Source: Phallusia mammillata (Eukaryota > Chordata > Ascidiacea > Phlebobranchia > Ascidiidae). From it: a DNA stretch of 64,000 nt. Below the pieces are notes generated by a model. That model did not search any database, was not told the DNA's origin, and saw only the letters and a list, made by a program, of their open reading frames with translations. Shown piece after piece: positions 41,026-52,134 of this stretch (its first letter is position 1; every line of letters begins with the position of its first letter). The stretch covers positions 33,140 to 97,139 of the forward strand of contig QLIY01000631.1 of NCBI GenBank assembly GCA_003260075.1. Reading direction: 5' to 3'. A program made the position numbers and the translations under genes.

Positions 41026-42713
41026 ACAAACTGTGACTACATAATAAGTAATTGTGATGCTTGGGCTTCTGATATTGGAGTCAAGTTTTCTAAGTTCGTC
41101 AACGTTTAGTTTACAAACATATTGTGACTGTTTTGTTCCGCATATTTAGACGATTGATGTTTTTTGCCTTTTTGTATCCATTAGATCCCGTGGTTTCGCA
41201 CGTAATGTATTTAAAACTATTTATCATTGTAGGATTGTGCTAATTTTTTGTCGCATATTTTCGAAGCGTTGTTATAAATCGGGCCTTCCAAGCTGTCATT
41301 ATATGTGGCAGTAGAACTCGCGATGTTAGTTGTTAACTGATGAATAGCACCTTTACGGAACGAATCATAACCAACGTGCGTTAATTGTTCAATTCCTAAT
41401 GCATCGAGCTTGTAAGCATTTACAACCAGTTTTGTGCAATAAACTGTGACAAAGTTGAAACTTTGGCACAATCTATGCTTCAAAACTGCCGCTATTGGCA
41501 AAATTGCGTCCCAACCGACCAGTTTAAATTGCCCAGTTATTCATTTTCATATTTGTAGAACTTTTCTTAAGCACGAATGCGGTAGAGTGTGTTGCCCAAA
41601 AGGATTTGTCAGCATGAGACTTTAATCTGAATGTTTTCAATGCTATGTAAACTTGTATTTGACATAATGGATGTCAAGTCCATTATAACTTTGTAATTAT
41701 TTCTGGTTAATTGCTTATTTCGGTTAATCACACAAAAAAGTTTCTCTCCATCACAAATATTGTTATGCTAAAACTAAACCTTTATATTTACACACTCTTT
41801 ACGTAACAAAACCTAACTTTGATATATTCACGACTGTGCATGCAAAGTTAGATACCGTTTTAAAGTATGTGAAAAATGATCTTTAGTTTACTGCACAAAG
41901 CTCGTTGGACAATCCACTTTCACTTCGTTGTACTTTTTGTCCCTTCGAAAACTTTGTTACAACGTATCTGTAATTTGATGTTAAGTCGTGATCCCTGATA
42001 ATAACTAGATTACATTTGCGCCCCTTACTGCTACGGTGCTGCGTTTTTGTGCCTCTGTGTTTTCGTGCAATAGTCGTATCTGTGTTTTATAAATACAATA
42101 AATAAAAATGCTTACCAAATTTGTTTTGATAATTGGAATCAATCTTTTAAAAATTATGCTGTAAAGTTATAATGTTTGACTAACATTGTTTGATAAATAT
42201 ACTGAGCTATTTAGCCGTGGAAAGAGACATAACAACAGCTATTTTTGTTAATGCTTTTAGTATCACCAATCACTCACAAACTTGAGAAAAATAAATATTT
42301 CTTGCTTTATTCAAAGTACTGTGGTGACTGGTTACAATCTATTGTAATTTTAAATACTAATGTTGCCAGTATTAGTTTTCTATTCCAACTCTCTAAATTG
42401 CAGCCAAGTGGTATTTTTTGGGGGTAAAAGTTTATCAGCCAAAATATATTTGCTCTTTAACAGACAAGACAATTCTGTGCAAAAAAATATGTTTTCTATG
42501 AAATAAAACGAATGTTTAATGGTTCCTTCCAATTTTGTACGAAAGATTTGTACCTCTAATGATTACTTCAAAGTAAGCAAGTGATGTTGGACAGATACAA
42601 ATTTGTTTAGCAGTCAGCACAGAGGCTAAGTGACTTTTACTATTTTTTTTTATTATTGCACTACTATTTGCGCTTTTTTTCAGTAAGTTTACGAAAACTT
42701 GTGCTTTTCCGCA
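41026..42713. other. SCYL2 3' UTR and spacer to the zinc-finger gene
   Basis: About 1.07 kb from the stop codon to the AATAAATAAA signal near 42097 is likely 3' UTR. The next 0.6 kb leads to an acceptor (CGCTTTTTTTCAG, ending 42683) 30 bases before the next start codon. I see no extra coding sequence. Confidence 0.5.
42097..42106 (+). promoter_or_regulatory. Candidate polyadenylation signal of SCYL2
   Basis: Two overlapping AATAAA hexamers about 1.07 kb after the SCYL2 stop, with none as convincing in between. Confidence 0.45.
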
Positions 42714-45645
42714 ATGGGGAAAAGAAAACAACCTCTGCCAGTAATTGACTTTGGTTTTGCTCCTCAAAAAGTAATTGATGAATTCGCGGTGAAGTTTGAA
42801 AACTATACTTTGGCTGAAGCTTTGGAACTAGCTTTACTGGAGTAAGTAGTGTACATTTTTTCACCTAATTGTGCCTAGTTTTAATTGTAACAAAAAGCGT
42901 GTAAGTTTTCGACATTGTTTATTACTGTAATAATAACGTACTGCAACTTTAAATACACAATATGAACAACTATACAATTTTTTTTAGCAAAAAGGGGTTT
43001 AAGAAAACACAGCTTATTCCAGTTATTAATTTTTTTCTTAACTTTATCAATCTAATTACGCAGAAATACCTTAACTTTTCCTTAACCTGTACTAAAATTT
43101 ATGCGAATATTTTGATTTCAGGAAAGACCACATCAAAGGTCTTTATGAATTTATGCCGTGTGATAATCCAGTTAGCTGGATGACACAGACAACAGAAAAG
43201 GAGGATCAAGTGAGGCTCGAAGCAGCTTTGGAAAATCTAAATGAGTTTGTAAAAAAGTTTCGAATTGACGGAAGGGCTGCAGCCCTCGAAATGTTGTTAT
43301 TCTGTAACAAACCTGTTGATGAAAAAAGTAAAGAAATTTGCTTGAAAGGTGCTTAGTCCAATTTAACATGTATGCATAGTTGTTTGTTTTATTTAAAGAC
43401 ATAACTTTAAAATTACCTGGATAGTTTACTTGGTTTGAAACAGTAAACTTTTTTGGAATTCGAGATTGAATTAATCTAGACAATATTTAGTAAAGCAGCC
43501 TTCAATGAAACATCAAATGTTTGTGACTTAATATTCATCACGAAGCATATTTAGAGGGAGGCATAGGGTGGTTCTGTTAAAAATTTGTCCCATAGGGGTT
43601 TTGTCATTACCGAGTGCATTGCTTTTATAATAAGCCTGTGTCTATGTAATGTAGAATTAACTAAAAACACTATGAGTGTAAACTGAACTTTTTTTGTTGT
43701 TGTTACTATTCTAGATCATTGCAGGCAGTTATCCACATTTATAAATGCTGTTTTTGTTTAAAGCAGAAAACGAAAAAGATGATATCTTGGATTGGACAAT
43801 TGAAATCAATGGGCAGGAACTAAATGAAACTTATCTCTCTGATGATGATTACATCCCAGAAAATCAGCTCGTGCCTTTAGGTGTGAATAAAGTATTGAAG
43901 ATTATTGTTTTTCTTTTAACTTTGCCCAGACTTCTATTTCATAAGGGTATATTGCAAACAGGTTTTCCCAATTTTTAATAAGTTTTATATGTGTGATGGT
44001 CACAGCATTTCCCCCTACAAAATTAGGGCATTCATTACATATCTAATTTTAATTTCAAAAAAAGTTGTTTTTGATTTTTGCAGAGGAATCTGATTTAGTT
44101 GTTGCCGAACCTACATTTTTGACAATTATTGAGAAAAAGAAAAGAAAATACCAAAAGCGTTTAAACCCTGACGGAAGTCCGAAAACACGAGTGAGAAAGA
44201 AAAAACTAATTAAACAAATATTTGAATGTAAAACATGTGGAAAAGACTTTCCTTTGTAAGTATTTTGTGTAGTTGGTTGCATGCTAATATAAGTTTTGCT
44301 ATTAATTAATTTTTGTTTCAGTTGCAAACTCTGCTTACATATTTATGATAATGTCATCTGCAGCATTTATTCCATAGAAAAACCTTCTGAGAAAGCCTGG
44401 GATGTGTTTACAAAGTCATATTTAACTTTTGTATGTCTTAACTCTTTCTCTGTAGAGACATTATATGTAACATAAAATAGTTTTCAGACAATTGTTTTGG
44501 TTTGCACAATCCCACTACTTTTCAATGCATTTACACTTGTGGCATTCATTCTCAATGTTTGATAAACAACTTAAGCAAGCTACACACAGTGCATCCCTGT
44601 TTTGACCTATATAGAGTCTTTAGTGCAGCTGGTGACAAGGCATTGGCTGTGTAGGTTAGCTAGGGTAGACACATTACAATCTTTACTTCTAGGTTATCAG
44701 TTGCAACAGGGTGCCTATTTTGTAGCTTATTTACCAAACTTAACAACTTAATATAACCTCCACAACAACCTATCTTGCACTTAGTCCTTCTTCGCTTGTC
44801 GTCCACGAACGAACACACACAGGAGAAAAACCATACATATGCAACGATTGTGGCAAATCATTTACTCAGAAAGGTGGACTCGATGCACACTTAAAGATTC
44901 ACCAAGCCAAGCAATACTTTTGTGAGAGCTGTGGGCTTGCTTTTGCAACAAACAGAGGTATGATAGTATAGTTGTTTTACAAGGCTAAGTTTGTGTAAAA
45001 GGAGTGCAAAGTTCTCATTTGGCATGTATACACTAGGTCTGTGTAGATCTGTTAGTAGAACATGAGGCCAAAATAGAGTCATTTTGTGGGTTCGTATCCC
45101 ACCATAAGCTAGAAATTTGTAGATTGAATTTTAAGGTATGCTTATTACCTCATTGAAAAACTTGAAAGGTTTGCATGATTTGTTGTTGTGTGAAATGCAT
45201 GTTTTATGGCAAGTTTTTTTAAAAATTTTCGCACACTGAACTTTGTACCTATCATGCAACTCTATACTAAATTCAAACCTTTCTTGCTTCAGCTCTTAAA
45301 GATCACAGTCGTATACATACTGGCGACCGACCGTATGTCTGTGAACACTGTGGGGCTTCGTACAGTCGAAAAAGCTCCCTCAACGAGCATGTGACTTTGC
45401 ACACTGGCGAAAAACCTTACTCCTGTTCATTTTGTGGACGCGCTTTTCGCAAATACTGCAGCAAAACGAAACACGAACGAATTCACGCCGACAACAAGCC
45501 CTTTGTGTGTGTGGAATGCGGAAAAGGCTTCACCCAGAAGTATAACCTCAAGGTGCATGTGCGCAGCCATGAGAAGAGGGATAAACAAGCTGAGGAACGA
45601 CAGCAGAGACTTGCCGACATGGCGGCCACCCGGTTACAAATATGA
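42714..45645 (+). CDS. Six-finger C2H2 zinc-finger protein, probable DNA-binding regulator
   Basis: Six exons: 42714-42841, 43122-43348, 43767-43880, 44084-44255, 44785-44957, 45293-45645. Phases agree and give 388 residues. Residues 1-118 form an unrecognised, probably helical N-terminal region ([40 protein letters not shown]). 119-156 is acidic ([11 protein letters not shown]). About 173-202 is a basic stretch ([19 protein letters not shown]) that may serve as a nuclear signal. Six C2H2 fingers run from about 205 to 361, each with CxxC and HxxxH spacing; two linkers are close to the TGEKPY consensus. Finger 1 is split between exons 4 and 5, and finger 3 between exons 5 and 6. Target genes and orthology cannot be told from the fingers by eye. 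C2H2 fingers usually bind DNA in the nucleus. Confidence 0.9.
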
Positions 45646-46021
45646 GCATTTGTTGACCGCTAGGTAGAGCTAATGATCTGTTAGGGTCAGGTTGTGTGAC
45701 CGTGCTGGTGTTTAAAAGTGAGCTTTTTTACTACCACTTGGATTTATGTGATTGTTTTGCCATATGTCTACTTTATTTCATCATCTGCAGGTACTGCTGC
45801 AAAGAACGTTGTCTTTTGGGAAGAAAGTTGGTTAAGTTTGTTGTGTGTTGTTTATGCGTTTTTTCATACCAATGTCCTTTATACCAGTGTTTCTTAAGCT
45901 GGAGTTTGTGAGCACCTAAAAGGCCCGTAAATACACATATTTTAAAATGTTTTTCAAAGGTGTCGATTGCATGTAGTGCTTAGCACACCACGACAAAAAG
46001 CTTGGAAACCAGTGTGTTTTT

Positions 46022-46027
46022 AATAAA
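46022..46027 (+). promoter_or_regulatory. Candidate polyadenylation signal of the zinc-finger gene
   Basis: AATAAA 376 bases after the stop codon on the same strand. Confidence 0.35.
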
Positions 46028-46470
46028 TCGCTGCAGTGTCAACACTTTATTTGTTCACGTTACTCAAGAAAATATGTATTTTGTTGAATTTTGTCTCAAA
46101 TCTTTGGACACATACAAAGAGAAATCGGAAAAAACGTTCCTTAAGATCAGGAAGGCGCATTAACACATTAGCTGTGATAAACTATTTTGTATCGAATCGC
46201 TGGCTTGTTCCAAACGTTTGGCCATAAAAGAGTACTTCAATTTTTTTTAAATTTGCATACATGTTTGTTAGTTATACGAAGTTGATCTTTCCACAGTTTG
46301 ACCCCGTATGACCCAGCGATTAACTCACAGGCCCCTAATTCTCAGCCAAATTTGCTTTGCACAGTGACCTAGATATGTAATGTTTGTTTGTTTCATTTTT
46401 ATCCTCGGTGGGCGGGCAACGCCTAAAGGCGTTATGCTCACAATGTGTCCGCCGTCGAGCTGTCTGTTTT

Positions 46471-46476
46471 TTTATT
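46471..46476 (-). promoter_or_regulatory. Candidate polyadenylation signal of the 12-Cys secreted protein gene
   Basis: AATAAA on the minus strand, about 220 bases past the stop codon at 46696. Confidence 0.3.
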
Positions 46477-46695
46477 GCAAGTCCGTTGATCATTTTTTAT
46501 TTGATATTTTCGGTTTTAGGCAGTTGGTGACTTTAATTTAGTTCAACCCATCGGGAACCACTGGGTTGGAGCAATAATTAACTTATACTCGAAAAGGCAT
46601 TGCGACGTTTGTATTTTGAACAACACAATAAACGAAAAAACGCGTTTCATTACAAGATATACATTGGCGATCTGTAAAAACTACAAAAACTTCAA

Positions 46696-48021
46696 TTAAC
46701 ATCCGCTATACGGCGTTTTCAGTGTTAAGCCGTCGCAGTAAGTGATGTTGATTTGCTCAATAGTGAGGTTTTGGTTATGAACTTTTCCTCGGTCAGTAAA
46801 CATCGTCTGGCAAATCCTGCACTGGTTCGCAAACACCTGGGGTCTGAAGCCGTCGGAACCACAACCAGCGCATTGACGGCTGAATCGTCGTGAACATAAG
46901 AAACCGGCGCGGGGATGCAGCCTGTACATTGTCTTGCAGTGGTCCTGGAATTACGTTATACAAAAAATGTTATGTTTAGAATGAAAGGTAATATTTTTCA
47001 TAAAATGCTCATTGCTATGGAAGCTAGAACAGGGTTAGGCGACTTTTTATGACATGTCAAGTTATTTTTTGTTGATTATTTTTGCACCTCAACGAAAAAA
47101 TAAAATTAAAAAGCGAAAATGTTTCATCAAATTGAAAGCATGTATAGGTCGGTGAAATCAAAATAAGATACAGACATAAGATTGTGAGACCTTAAAAGGC
47201 AGAGCTGGGGCTTCGTAGGGTTCTCAGTTTTCAAAACGTAAGTATAAGACAGAAATGAAAAGTTTGTTTAAAATAATCCCCTATCATGCACCAATGATAT
47301 ATATACATTTGCGACAAAAATGTGGCCTTGTGTAAAGTCAGCACCGAACCAGGCCTATAAGCTTAAACCCGAACCTGAAAAGCCCAGCCCGACTTACAAC
47401 ACTGTACTGTGATATACCAAGATAGGTTGTTTATTTACTTTCGTGCAAACATACGCAAATTTTAAAATATCCCAAACTTACGATTTTGTGTTGAAAATTT
47501 GACTTCAAAGTTCAAACTCATTGCAAAATGAAACAATCAAAACGCGTGTCCAGTGTTTTTTTAAGGTGTTTTTTTTTTTAAGGTCCCCAAATTTCTCCAG
47601 CGGTTTCCCAAAATTCCCGTCTAAGCAAATATGGCTATTTTTTGGTATTTAAATGAAACACTTGCGGTCTCTTAAAACTACTTAGCGGTCAGCCAAACCA
47701 AACCTTAAAAAAAACCTGCGCGTGTCATAAATAATAATTATCCGTACATTTTACAACCTCCAGTGGGCGCTACATACCAGGGTTTTTACTTTGCATTGTT
47801 TCCGACAAACTCGTGAAAATCGTATATCTCTGGATTTGCATTCAACGTCGCATCGTACTTTCGGCTTTTCCGTAGTTGTGTTGGGAAAACTCTCAACTAA
47901 AATTTCGTCACACTCAAGTCATTGTTACGTCACAATCACATATGAATACACACAAAGAGTTTAAGAACTTACCGATTATTAGTGTGATTGATGCAAGCGC
48001 TATTACGAGATACAGTCGCAT
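46696..48021 (-). CDS. Secreted cysteine-rich protein, 138 residues, unknown family
   Basis: I do not recognise the family. Three exons join in phase: 48021-47973 (phase 1 out), 47896-47778 (phase 0 out) and 46944-46696 (TAA). Donors are GTAAGT and GTATGT; acceptors are AATTTTAG and AATTCCAG. Residues 1 to about 19 are a signal peptide (MRLYLVIALASITLIIVES). Mature part: a short Thr-rich start (NTTTEKPK), then 12 cysteines, four in exon 2 (RCDVEC, SRVCRKQC) and eight in exon 3 (DHC, LC, QC, AGC, NQC, RIC, TYC, SGC at the end). An even number suggests six disulfides. NLT and NIT are possible glycosylation sites. An acceptor (TTACAG) sits about 24 bases before the ATG. The gene is convergent with the zinc-finger gene. 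It could be a growth-factor-like, defence or matrix protein; nothing visible decides this. Confidence 0.75.
47551..47718. mobile_element. hAT-like MITE, family C, copy 2, perfect target duplication
   Basis: Left end CAGTGTTTTTTTAAGGTG, right end CCTTAAAAAAAACCTG. CGCGTGTC flanks both sides exactly (47543-47550 and 47719-47726). It lies in intron 2 of the 12-Cys gene. The body is the inverse of 35667-35901 with a single copy of the unit that is tripled there. Confidence 0.88.
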
Positions 48022-51000
48022 TTTGTTGGTTTGTTTAAATTACTGCCTGTAATTTTAAAAAATAACAACTGAGTTAAGTCCTGAGAATAAAAGACATTTT
48101 AAACATAATACACGGATCTATCATAAGTTTAATGATTAAAATAACGACCAAAAACAAGACGCAAAAGCGACATGCTTTATTATTCAAACGTTTCGGCAAA
48201 TGCTCATGCCATCAAAACTTTTTAACTTTCGTGTTCCAACGAAATATCCACTTTACTTCTTTATAGAAAGCTAACGTCTTTTACAAAACAAAAAATAGTG
48301 TAGAAAAAATACTTCTGTCACGTTTTCAACTTTTCGCTTTAGTTTCTATTCTGGCAGTCTGGCCTAGACATACTGACAGGTAAATCACAACCGCTACGTT
48401 GTATGCTTGAGCAATCCGTTCGCTTACTACATTCCCACACAAGACAAATGACTACATGGTCGGTGTACAACCTCTATTTAAAGCACCAAAACCGATGGAG
48501 ATAATGATCCGCTTGTGACGCAACAATGCATTATTCACAGTCAGACGTGCGCTACGTCATCAGCAGATTTTACAAACTTTTGCACCGGGATGTTTTGTGT
48601 TGCACTGGAAGGTTTTAAAAAAACTTTTGCCCTTTGTGACGTCACAATGCCCCTTGTACCCAACAATGAAGTCGTTCCAGATATGACTTTATTGGATAAA
48701 GCCTATAATGTTGCAATATGAATTTGATTGATAATTAATAAAAGTAAACAGTCTAAAAATATTCAATCTCATTGTTTAAAAAACCTGTTGGATATTCAGC
48801 ATTGTTTTGATTTTTTTTCTAGTTAAAAGAGAAAATTTTAATAAAATATAAACGTAATAAATGTTTCCAAATAATGTAAGTTCCATTTTAACGTGATGCC
48901 CCCGGGAAAAATGTCACCGTTCCTTTTGGTATAATTGTTTTGTTTGTTTGGGCTAGGTTTAGAGTGGTGATTATGGATATTAACTACTTTAACATTTAAA
49001 AACAGAAATAGTAAAGCTAGCTATGCCGCGTCGATTTATTTTTTATCGATTATATTTTTTTCTGTACATGAAATGTGTGATTTAATTCAAAAAGACGTTG
49101 AAAATCATACAACATATGACATTCATTATTGTAGTTGAGTATTTTAAGACTTGCATGTATCCATGGTCTGTTTTCACTGATTAAAAAATAACTATCCGTT
49201 ATGACACCGTTACGTCACAAACCACCGCAAAACGAGAAAAATGTACAGGTTGCGGTTTTGGGAATTCCCGTATATAATAAACGCGTCATTTGACTTCTTC
49301 TAAGACATTTCAAATCACTCAACTCATCTACGAAATATGTGCAAACTGTTATCACATGCAGAAGACCTTCTATACCGAGAGTTCACAGGAATTTTCCGAG
49401 AAATATACGAGGGACTTTTACTGCTTGAGTCAGGTTTTTGCTGAATCAAGATGTGATTTCAAATCCGGTGTTTTTTACCAGCTCATAATGACCCGCCTAT
49501 TGTGGTTCTAACCTACATGAATTGTACCAAATTTGTGGGTACACTACGAAAGTTGGTTCTTATACTAACTACAATTTGTTATAAAATACGTAATTTTGTT
49601 GGGCAACCCTATTGGTTTGTTTAAAAGATTTGTTTCTTGTCTACTCTAACTATAATATATACTGTTATATATATATGTTGACTTTTTGCAAAAAGACTTT
49701 CCTAAAGTAAAGGTTTTGCAATACAAGTGCTCAACAAACACAAAACTTCCCTGCTAAATTGACTTTAAAACATTTAAGTATTGTTTGCATGAATTTGAAA
49801 TCTATCTGATAAGTTGTAGTTTTAACCCTCTCCTACTTTCATTTTTCCATTGATAGTTTGAACGTTTTTTCCCTTTTTTGTCAACCACTTATTGTAAAAA
49901 GAAAAAAATGGGGTTAAGAAGAGCTAAAAATCGTAATGTAACAGCTAAGTTTTTTGTTTGTTTTTGAGTAGCAAATCCATTTTTAAATGACCGTAAGATT
50001 TTCTATTCAAAATTGCTAAACAAGTTTTCAGATAAGCTATTACACTTGTCTTATCGCCTACCTTGCACAATCTTACTTATTTCGCTGCCAAAAGCGCGAA
50101 AAAGTTCGTGAACCATTGTCTTTTCTTCGACGCAATTGTTAGAACAATGACACCTGTTCTAGATAACAATGAGTTTGCAAAGCGCGTAAATTCCCCTTTT
50201 CGTGTTCAATCCGTTCGTTCATATCAAGCTAATTGCGATGTAAACATGGTTTGTGGGACTGGTCATGTTTTTAAACGTGTTTGGACGCGGACCACAGACA
50301 AAGACTTTAAGTGGATTTCACCAAATTGCCGACTTTCGGTGGATTTTAATGTATTTTTGAGATTTTCTTTGTTGTAAAACTCAAGTTTTTGTCTTTTTAA
50401 TTGTTTGGTCGCTGTGTGGTCGCCACAAAAATGCGGAGAAGTGATTAACGCAAGAATTTCGAAAACGAAACAATTCTGATGCATTTTGGCAAAAAAGATA
50501 AAAGAACGTAAATAAAACTGAGGTATTTTTTCATGACCTAAAAAGAGTTCATTATTCCAGTGTTCCGCCAACGTTTTCACTCATTTCACATTCACAAAAC
50601 TTTATGCGCCCTTTTAACGGATGCTGCTATCCGATCCCGCATGCGGTTTGTGATTGATGCAACAACTTTGGGGATTTTTGGCCGACCCAAATGGCATGAG
50701 TGGAAAATGTAAAGCTAGCATATCATGGATGTAATTTGTTCATTTTTTAGGAGATGAAAATGTTTTAAAGCGTTTGTTGTATGTTATCATACACATACTC
50801 CCAAACACTCACACATGCCATTTTTTGTGAACCCTTATGCACTTGTTGGGATCCATATACCCCTGTGACTGTTATGGTTATTAGGAGATTACAGTATTGT
50901 ATTGAGATATTTTATCTTCTTTAAATCAGCAGTTTACAGACAAACCTTGCAATCAAAACTGCACTGTCATGTGGCGGTAAAATACTGTGCTTGCATACCA

Positions 51001-51297
51001 ATATTTTGCATTATTGCACAATACCAACGTAACCTCCAAATAGACGCTTCATCATTCAGCTAACGGAACAGTTTTAGTTACAACAAAATCACCCCCACAA
51101 AATTCCCACACTTGCAACAAAAGTGGAATTTTTTGTGTATTTATAGAATATCATGCTGTATAAAAAAAATCACAAGCTCCCTTTTGAGTTTCACACATTA
51201 CTAAAGAATTAACAAATCGTCGGCATCCCTATTGCAATCAAACTTGCAACAACTGTCGAGAATTCAGTTTTAAGTGCTCATTTAATTTTTTTCTGTC

Positions 51298-51475
51298 GTT
51301 GATGCCCAGTTGTGGCATCAAACAGGTTGGTGAAGCATGGCTTTTCAGCTTGCTGCTCCCAACAGACTGTAGTGCCGTAAGGGGTTACATTAGCTCATAC
51401 TGCCTATCTCTCGTCACCAGCTGCACTAATGAGACCTTACAGGTTGAAACAGCACACAATGTCTCCAACTTATCA
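51298..51475. repeat. Dispersed repeat, intact counterpart of 35590-36030
   Basis: Shares gcccagttgtggYatc, ctcccaac, agtgccgt, acattagc and tgcactRatgagacctta with the interrupted copy in SCYL2 intron 4, in the same order and orientation. Confidence 0.7.
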
Positions 51476-51539
51476 TGCATTGGCTCGATTCTTTTATATT
51501 AGTTAAATTTGTTACAATAGTACAAAAATAATTTTTATT

Positions 51540-51587
51540 GTAATTTAAGCATAAACATTACTGCCAAGGTACTGGTGTATATAGAAT

Positions 51588-51653
<66 letters not shown>

Positions 51654-51810
51654 AGGTGTCAATCAAGCTGTAGAAGTGCTTTATATACCGTTGTTCTACA
51701 GCTTCATTAACACCTGCACTGATGATGACAACAGAGATTGTCGAAACGTCTGAACGATGTATTCTATATACACCATAGTACCTTGGCAGTAATGTTTATG
51801 CTTAAATTAC
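51540..51810. mobile_element. Fold-back element with about 50-bp inverted ends and a 64-base G run
   Basis: The left arm GTAATTTAAGCATAAACATT to 'ggtactggtgtatatagaat' pairs with the right arm 'attctatatacaccatagtacc' to GTTTATGCTTAAATTAC. The core contains a second hairpin (aagctgtagaa paired with ttctacagctt). A pure G run occupies 51588-51651. The smaller element at 18727-18866 shares the arms and the internal 'gtctgaacgatgtattctata'. Confidence 0.8.
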
Positions 51811-52134
51811 TTTTCAAGTCCGTGTATAGTGTTCCTAAATTTTTATTGTGTCAATTGATAAAACTATGTCTAAATATACAACGAATATAGAGTTTTGTGT
51901 TAGTTAATAGACAAGAATAAGTATATTTTTCTACATTTTTTTGGCCCTTTCGTAATCTTTCCCAATCAAAAGAACACCTCTATTGTTACAAAACAATTAT
52001 GATGACAATTCGTCGCCTGGTGTCTTGTTTCGTCACAAACAAAGCCGAACAAAGTCACGTGGGGCGAGTGGAGGGGTTGATGGTACCGAGTTCTAGAATT
52101 CGTTTATTTCGCAGCAGCACGTCGCAGTTCAAAG

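Larger units (their letters stand above)
48047..52134. other. Intergenic region between the 12-Cys gene and the HSPA12-like gene
   Basis: About 4 kb in which I can build no gene. Open frames of 60-105 codons at 48515, 49290 and 50063 lack start codons or splice partners I trust. It contains a dispersed repeat (51298-51475) and a long fold-back element with a G run (51540-51810). Confidence 0.45.

Noticed and set aside
45886-46015. CAGTGTTTCTTAAGCT and AGCTTGGAAACCAGTG as ends of another hAT-like element
   Set aside because: Ends are roughly inverse but flanks show no target duplication.
50063-50377. 104-codon plus-strand frame in the 48-52 kb region
   Set aside because: No ATG at its start, no recognisable domain, no neighbouring exons; could be chance in this length of sequence.
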